Source: Cryobacterium sp. Y11
Lineage (GTDB): Bacteria > Actinomycetota > Actinomycetes > Actinomycetales > Microbacteriaceae
Length of the DNA: 64,000 nucleotides
Direction: 5' to 3'
Assembly: GCF_002929535.1 (NCBI RefSeq)
Contig: NZ_PJJO01000047.1
Location: 1 to 64,000 of the forward strand
Part shown: positions 60,677-64,000 of the stretch, piece by piece
Numbering within the stretch: position 1 is the stretch's first letter
How the letters are laid out: each line of letters begins with the position of its first letter
The notes under the pieces: model-generated
The model's database searches: none
Seen by the model: the letters and a program-made list of their open reading frames with translations, nothing else
What the model was told of the DNA's origin: nothing
Translations under genes and position numbers: made by a program

Positions 60677-63511
60677 ATGAACGCCGCATCGGCACCCGTT
60701 TCTGCACCCGCATCGGCGCCGAACGCCTCGATTGCCTCGAGCAACCGCTCGATTGATCGACTGAAGTATGCGCACGACGCGTCGCACTACCTGCTCGTCC
60801 CGACTAGTGTCGCCACACCGACCTCCGTGGCCGAGGTGGCCGAGTTGTATCGGGAGAGCCAGCGCCGCAGCATCCCTTTGACCTTTCGCTCCGGCGGAAC
60901 CAGCCTGAGCGGGCAGGGCGTGACCGACGGCATCCTCGTCGATACACGGGCCAATTTCCGCTCCATCGAAGTACTGGATGCCGGCGCACGGGTGCGTGTT
61001 CAGCCCGGTGTGACCGTACGTCAGGTGAACGCGCACCTCACCCGTTTCGGCCGCAAACTCGGACCCGACCCGGCGAGCGAGATCGCCTGCACAATCGGCG
61101 GGGTCGTCGCCAACAACTCGAGTGGCATGGCCTGCGGCACCGCACAGAACAGCTACCAGACTGTTGAATCGATGGTGGTTGTGCTGCCGAGCGGCACAAT
61201 CGTCGACACCGGGGCCAACGACGCCGACGACCGCCTGCGCCAGCTCGAACCGGCCCTCCACCGCGGGCTGACCCGGCTGCGGGATCGAGTCCGCGGGAAC
61301 GCGGCGTCCGTGTCGCTGATCCAAGCGCAGTTCTCAATGAAGAACACTATGGGATACGGGATCAATTCGTTTCTCGACCACGAGCGTCCGGTTGACATCC
61401 TCGCCCACCTGATGATCGGCAGCGAGGGAACCCTGGGCTTCGTCGCCGAGGTCATCTTCCGAACCGTTCCCGCTCTCCCCCATGCACTGACCGGACTGGC
61501 CCTCTTTCCCAGCCTCAGTGCGGCGACCTCGGCGCTTCCGTCGCTGGTCGCGGCCGGGCTCGGCACGATCGAGCTCATGGATGCGACCTCGCTACGGGTC
61601 GCCCAGACCCAACCAAACAGCACGCCGGAGCTTCAGTCACTCAGCGTCGACGGGCACGCCGCTCTACTGCTTGAGTACTTGGCCGCGACCCCTGACCAGC
61701 TGGCCAAGCAGCGGGATGCCGGAGCTGCTGCCCTCGCGGCACTCGACCTGATTGCTCCGCTGTCGCTGACTGGGAACGCCCGCGAACGGGCGAACCTCTG
61801 GCACATCCGTAAGGGCCTCTACACGACCGTCGCTGGCGCGCGCCCGTCAGGAACGACGGCCCTGCTCGAAGACATCGTGGTTCCGGTTCCGGCGCTACTC
61901 GGCACCTGCGAAAGCCTGATCGACCTCTTCGACGCGTACGACTATGAAGAAAGCGTGATCTTCGGTCATGCTAAGGATGGCAACATCCACTTCATGCTCA
62001 ACGAGCATTTCGACAACCCGACCTCCCTCGCCCGCTACGAGCGGTTCACTGAGGAGATGGTCTGCCTCGTTCTCGGTAACAACGGTTCACTTAAAGCCGA
62101 GCACGGCACGGGACGCATCATGGCCCCGTTCGTGCAGCGCCAATACGGCGACGAACTTTATACCGTGATGCGCGAGCTCAAGGCGCTATTCGACCCGACC
62201 GGTCTACTGAACCCCGGCGTGATTCTCTCGGACGACCCCCAGTCCTACATAGCAAACCTCAAGCTCGCCCCGACGGTGGAGGTAGAGGTGGATAGCTGTG
62301 TCGAGTGCGGCTACTGCGAACCGGCCTGCCCGTCGAAAGACCTCACGATGACGCCCCGGCAACGCATTGTGATTCGCCGGGAGATGAAGTTCGCAGAAAC
62401 CGCTGGTAACGAGACGCTGCTAGCTGAGCTGCGCCGCGACTATAACTACGACGGTGTCGAGACCTGCGCCGTCGATGGCATGTGCCAGGTCGCCTGCCCG
62501 GTGAACATCAACACCGGCGATCTCGTTCGCCGGTTACGCACCGAGAACACCAACGCGCTCGAACAATCGGCCTGGCTCGGGGCGGCAAAGAATTGGGGCA
62601 CGGCCACCGCACTCGGCAGTCTGGCGCTGAGCGTGGCCGACCGGGTACCGGCACCATTGGTTATTGCCGCCACTCGGGTCGGCCGGGCACTGCTCGGCGC
62701 CGACACGGTACCTCTCTACGATAAGGATCTGCCGCGCGGCGGGTCACGACGCCGAGCTCTGCCGGCGAGCGAACCGGAGGCCAAGCCGGTCGCCGTGTAC
62801 TTCGCCGCCTGCATCGGTACGATGTTCGGCCCCGCGGCCGACGGCATGGGAGTGACCGATGCCTTTCTGGAGCTGTGCGCGCGGGTCGGCGTGAGCCTGA
62901 CGATTCCCGAGGCCATCGATTCGCTCTGCTGCGGCACGCCGTGGAAGTCGAAGGGAAACACGCGCGGCTACGACCGGATGACCGACTCCGTGCTTCCGGC
63001 GCTGCTGGCCGCGAGTCGCGGCGGCGAGCTGCCGATCGTGTGCGACGCGGCTTCCTGCACCGAGGGGTTGGAGACTATGCAGAAGAACGCTATCACCGCC
63101 GGTGGCGACTATGCGGTGCTGCGATTCGTCGACGCTGTCGAATTCATCCACGAGAACGTCATCGAGCTTCTCCCAATCACGATGCCGGTGTCGTCGATCG
63201 CGCTACACCACAGCTGCTCATCGACCCAACTCGGCATCAACACGATGATGACCGAACTGGCGGAACTAATCAGCCCCGATGTGCACGTTCCGGTGGACTG
63301 GAGTTGTTGCGCCTTCGCCGGAGACCGCGGGCTGCTGCATCCGGAGCTCACTGCCTCGGCGACCGCACGGGAGTCGGCAGAAGTGGCCGAGCGCAGCTAT
63401 GCCTCATATGCGTCGGCCAATCGCACTTGTGAGCTTGGGATGAGCCGGGCGACCGGGCAGAAGTACCGGCACCTGCTAGAACTCGTCGAGGAGGCGACGA
63501 GGCCGTTTTAG
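60677..63511 (+). CDS. dld: FAD/Fe-S D-lactate dehydrogenase (Dld-II type)
   Basis: 944 residues. FAD-binding PCMH domain (VATPTSVAEVAELYRESQRR, FRSGGTSLSGQGVTDGILVD, GSEGTLGFVAEVIFRT), FAD-oxidase C-terminal domain (LWHIRKGLYTTVAG, ALLEDIVVPVPALLGTCES, VIFGHAKDGNIHFMLNEHFD, LKAEHGTGRIMAPFV). Two 4Fe-4S motifs: CVECGYCEPACPSKD (about 541) and CAVDGMCQVACP (about 596). Two CCG-type domains: CCGTPWKSKGN (about 750) and CCAFAGDRGLLHPE (about 876). The length and domain order are those of the membrane-peripheral, quinone-linked D-lactate dehydrogenases of Shewanella and others. Its position beside murQ gives the D-lactate source. The ATG follows the RpiR stop directly. Confidence 0.92.
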   Translation: MNAASAPVSAPASAPNASIASSNRSIDRLKYAHDASHYLLVPTSVATPTSVAEVAELYRESQRRSIPLTFRSGGTSLSGQGVTDGILVDTRANFRSIEVLDAGARVRVQPGVTVRQVNAHLTRFGRKLGPDPASEIACTIGGVVANNSSGMACGTAQNSYQTVESMVVVLPSGTIVDTGANDADDRLRQLEPALHRGLTRLRDRVRGNAASVSLIQAQFSMKNTMGYGINSFLDHERPVDILAHLMIGSEGTLGFVAEVIFRTVPALPHALTGLALFPSLSAATSALPSLVAAGLGTIELMDATSLRVAQTQPNSTPELQSLSVDGHAALLLEYLAATPDQLAKQRDAGAAALAALDLIAPLSLTGNARERANLWHIRKGLYTTVAGARPSGTTALLEDIVVPVPALLGTCESLIDLFDAYDYEESVIFGHAKDGNIHFMLNEHFDNPTSLARYERFTEEMVCLVLGNNGSLKAEHGTGRIMAPFVQRQYGDELYTVMRELKALFDPTGLLNPGVILSDDPQSYIANLKLAPTVEVEVDSCVECGYCEPACPSKDLTMTPRQRIVIRREMKFAETAGNETLLAELRRDYNYDGVETCAVDGMCQVACPVNINTGDLVRRLRTENTNALEQSAWLGAAKNWGTATALGSLALSVADRVPAPLVIAATRVGRALLGADTVPLYDKDLPRGGSRRRALPASEPEAKPVAVYFAACIGTMFGPAADGMGVTDAFLELCARVGVSLTIPEAIDSLCCGTPWKSKGNTRGYDRMTDSVLPALLAASRGGELPIVCDAASCTEGLETMQKNAITAGGDYAVLRFVDAVEFIHENVIELLPITMPVSSIALHHSCSSTQLGINTMMTELAELISPDVHVPVDWSCCAFAGDRGLLHPELTASATARESAEVAERSYASYASANRTCELGMSRATGQKYRHLLELVEEATRPF

Positions 63512-63572
63512 CCTGCGCCCTTGCTCTCGAGTCGCGTTCGACCCCGCGCTGGTGCCTGATACGTGGGTTTTG

Positions 63573-64000
63573 TCAGGAGGGCAGTTTAGGTGCTCCGATG
63601 CGGTGGTAGTAGATCTTCGCGAACGCTTCGATGCTCGAGCCGGGCTCGGTGTCCTCGGCCCGGACGGCCGCGACCAGCTGCGCGCGCACGTCGACACCCC
63701 GCGCCTCGTGCGCAGCCAGCCGGCTCGCGAGATGCGTCCACGCTTCATCGTTAACAATGCGATCAGCAATGGCCGCGTCGAGCACATCGCGAACGACCGC
63801 TTCCATCCGCCCGATCTGGTCCGGGTCGTAGACCCGCGCGAGAGCATCCTCGTAGGCTGGCAGCAATGTCGAGAGGCTCGCCGCGGCATCCTGCTCCCGT
63901 TGGATCTCCTCGGTCGCCGAACGCTCGGCGCCCTCGCGCGCGAGCACCGCGGTGAGCGCATCGATGATCGAGGTGCGCAGGTGATCGGGAGCGTGCGCAT
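63573..64000 (-). CDS. C-terminal end of a MobF (TrwC/TraA-type) relaxase, cut by the window edge
   Basis: The frame is open from the right edge: HLRTSIIDALTAVLAREGAE, RSATEEIQREQDAAASLSTL, LPAYEDALARVYDPD, then LASRLAAHEARGVDVRAQLV and IEAFAKIYYHRIGAPKLPS before the stop at 63573. The SATE-x-I...LATL-type block and the ending are those of the large relaxase/helicase proteins of actinobacterial conjugative plasmids. The catalytic domains lie outside the window. Separated by about 60 bases from the convergent dehydrogenase gene. Confidence 0.7.
   Translation of the reverse strand, partial: AHAPDHLRTSIIDALTAVLAREGAERSATEEIQREQDAAASLSTLLPAYEDALARVYDPDQIGRMEAVVRDVLDAAIADRIVNDEAWTHLASRLAAHEARGVDVRAQLVAAVRAEDTEPGSSIEAFAKIYYHRIGAPKLPS

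Overview
The window is high-G+C DNA with GTG and TTG starts, G+A-rich ribosome binding sites and many 1-8 bp gene overlaps. The gene families (EspR-like regulator, actinobacterial-type insertion sequences, IclR-controlled pca genes, TrwC/TraA-type relaxase tail) point to an Actinomycetota bacterium, probably Micrococcales; the exact taxon is inference. The abundance of broken mobile elements and the relaxase end at the right edge suggest a large plasmid or an integrated conjugative element built as a mosaic of catabolic modules.

Layout. 1-4.4 kb: a decaying plasmid-type module (EspR-like regulator, broken ImmA/IrrE protease, broken membrane protein, broken alpha/beta hydrolase), cut by two IS3-family remnants, then a serine-recombinase tail and an internal fragment of a zinc alcohol dehydrogenase. 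4.4-7.1 kb: an IclR regulator divergent from an orphan thiamine-diphosphate enzyme. 7.3-9.9 kb: an IS1595-family gene interrupted by a 1.74-kb IS481-like element with long, iterated inverted ends. 9.9-12.3 kb: a fragment of an FAD/Fe-S dehydrogenase, a GntR/FCD regulator and an L-2-hydroxyglutarate oxidase-like gene. 12.6-13.4 kb: a transposase remnant.

13.5-29.1 kb is one long plus-strand catabolic operon: Fe-dependent alcohol dehydrogenase, aldehyde dehydrogenase, SDR, a complete branched-chain-amino-acid-type (LIV/HAAT) ABC importer, two zinc alcohol dehydrogenases, a quinone-oxidoreductase-like enzyme, three more SDRs and a two-subunit transketolase. The substrate is not identifiable from sequence. 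29.3-31.8 kb holds a truncated membrane protein and two M20 amidohydrolases (the second truncated), then resolvase and Tn3-transposase remnants. 32.9-40.0 kb holds a second ALDH/Fe-ADH/SDR set, divergent from two overlapping IclR regulators, an SDR and a 3-hydroxyacyl-CoA-dehydrogenase-like enzyme. 40.8-44.2 kb is a pcaIJF cluster (last steps of the beta-ketoadipate pathway) with an IclR regulator and a clear palindromic operator. 44.3-47.3 kb contains broken nucleotidyltransferase, IS3, tyrosine-recombinase and zinc-finger genes around one intact small XRE regulator.

47.97-63.5 kb is the most coherent system: a divergent locus that looks dedicated to muropeptide and MurNAc salvage. A DppA-B-C plus fused DppD-DppF peptide importer is in one translationally coupled operon with murQ, anmK, a GNAT acetyltransferase, an MFS transporter (frameshifted), a dipeptide-epimerase-like enolase-superfamily enzyme and an AmiE/YbbE-like serine hydrolase. 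Divergent from it are an RpiR/MurR-type regulator and, one base after it, a 944-residue FAD/Fe-S D-lactate dehydrogenase, which would consume the D-lactate that MurQ releases. The window ends inside a MobF-type relaxase gene. I see no tRNA, rRNA, CRISPR array or recognisable riboswitch.
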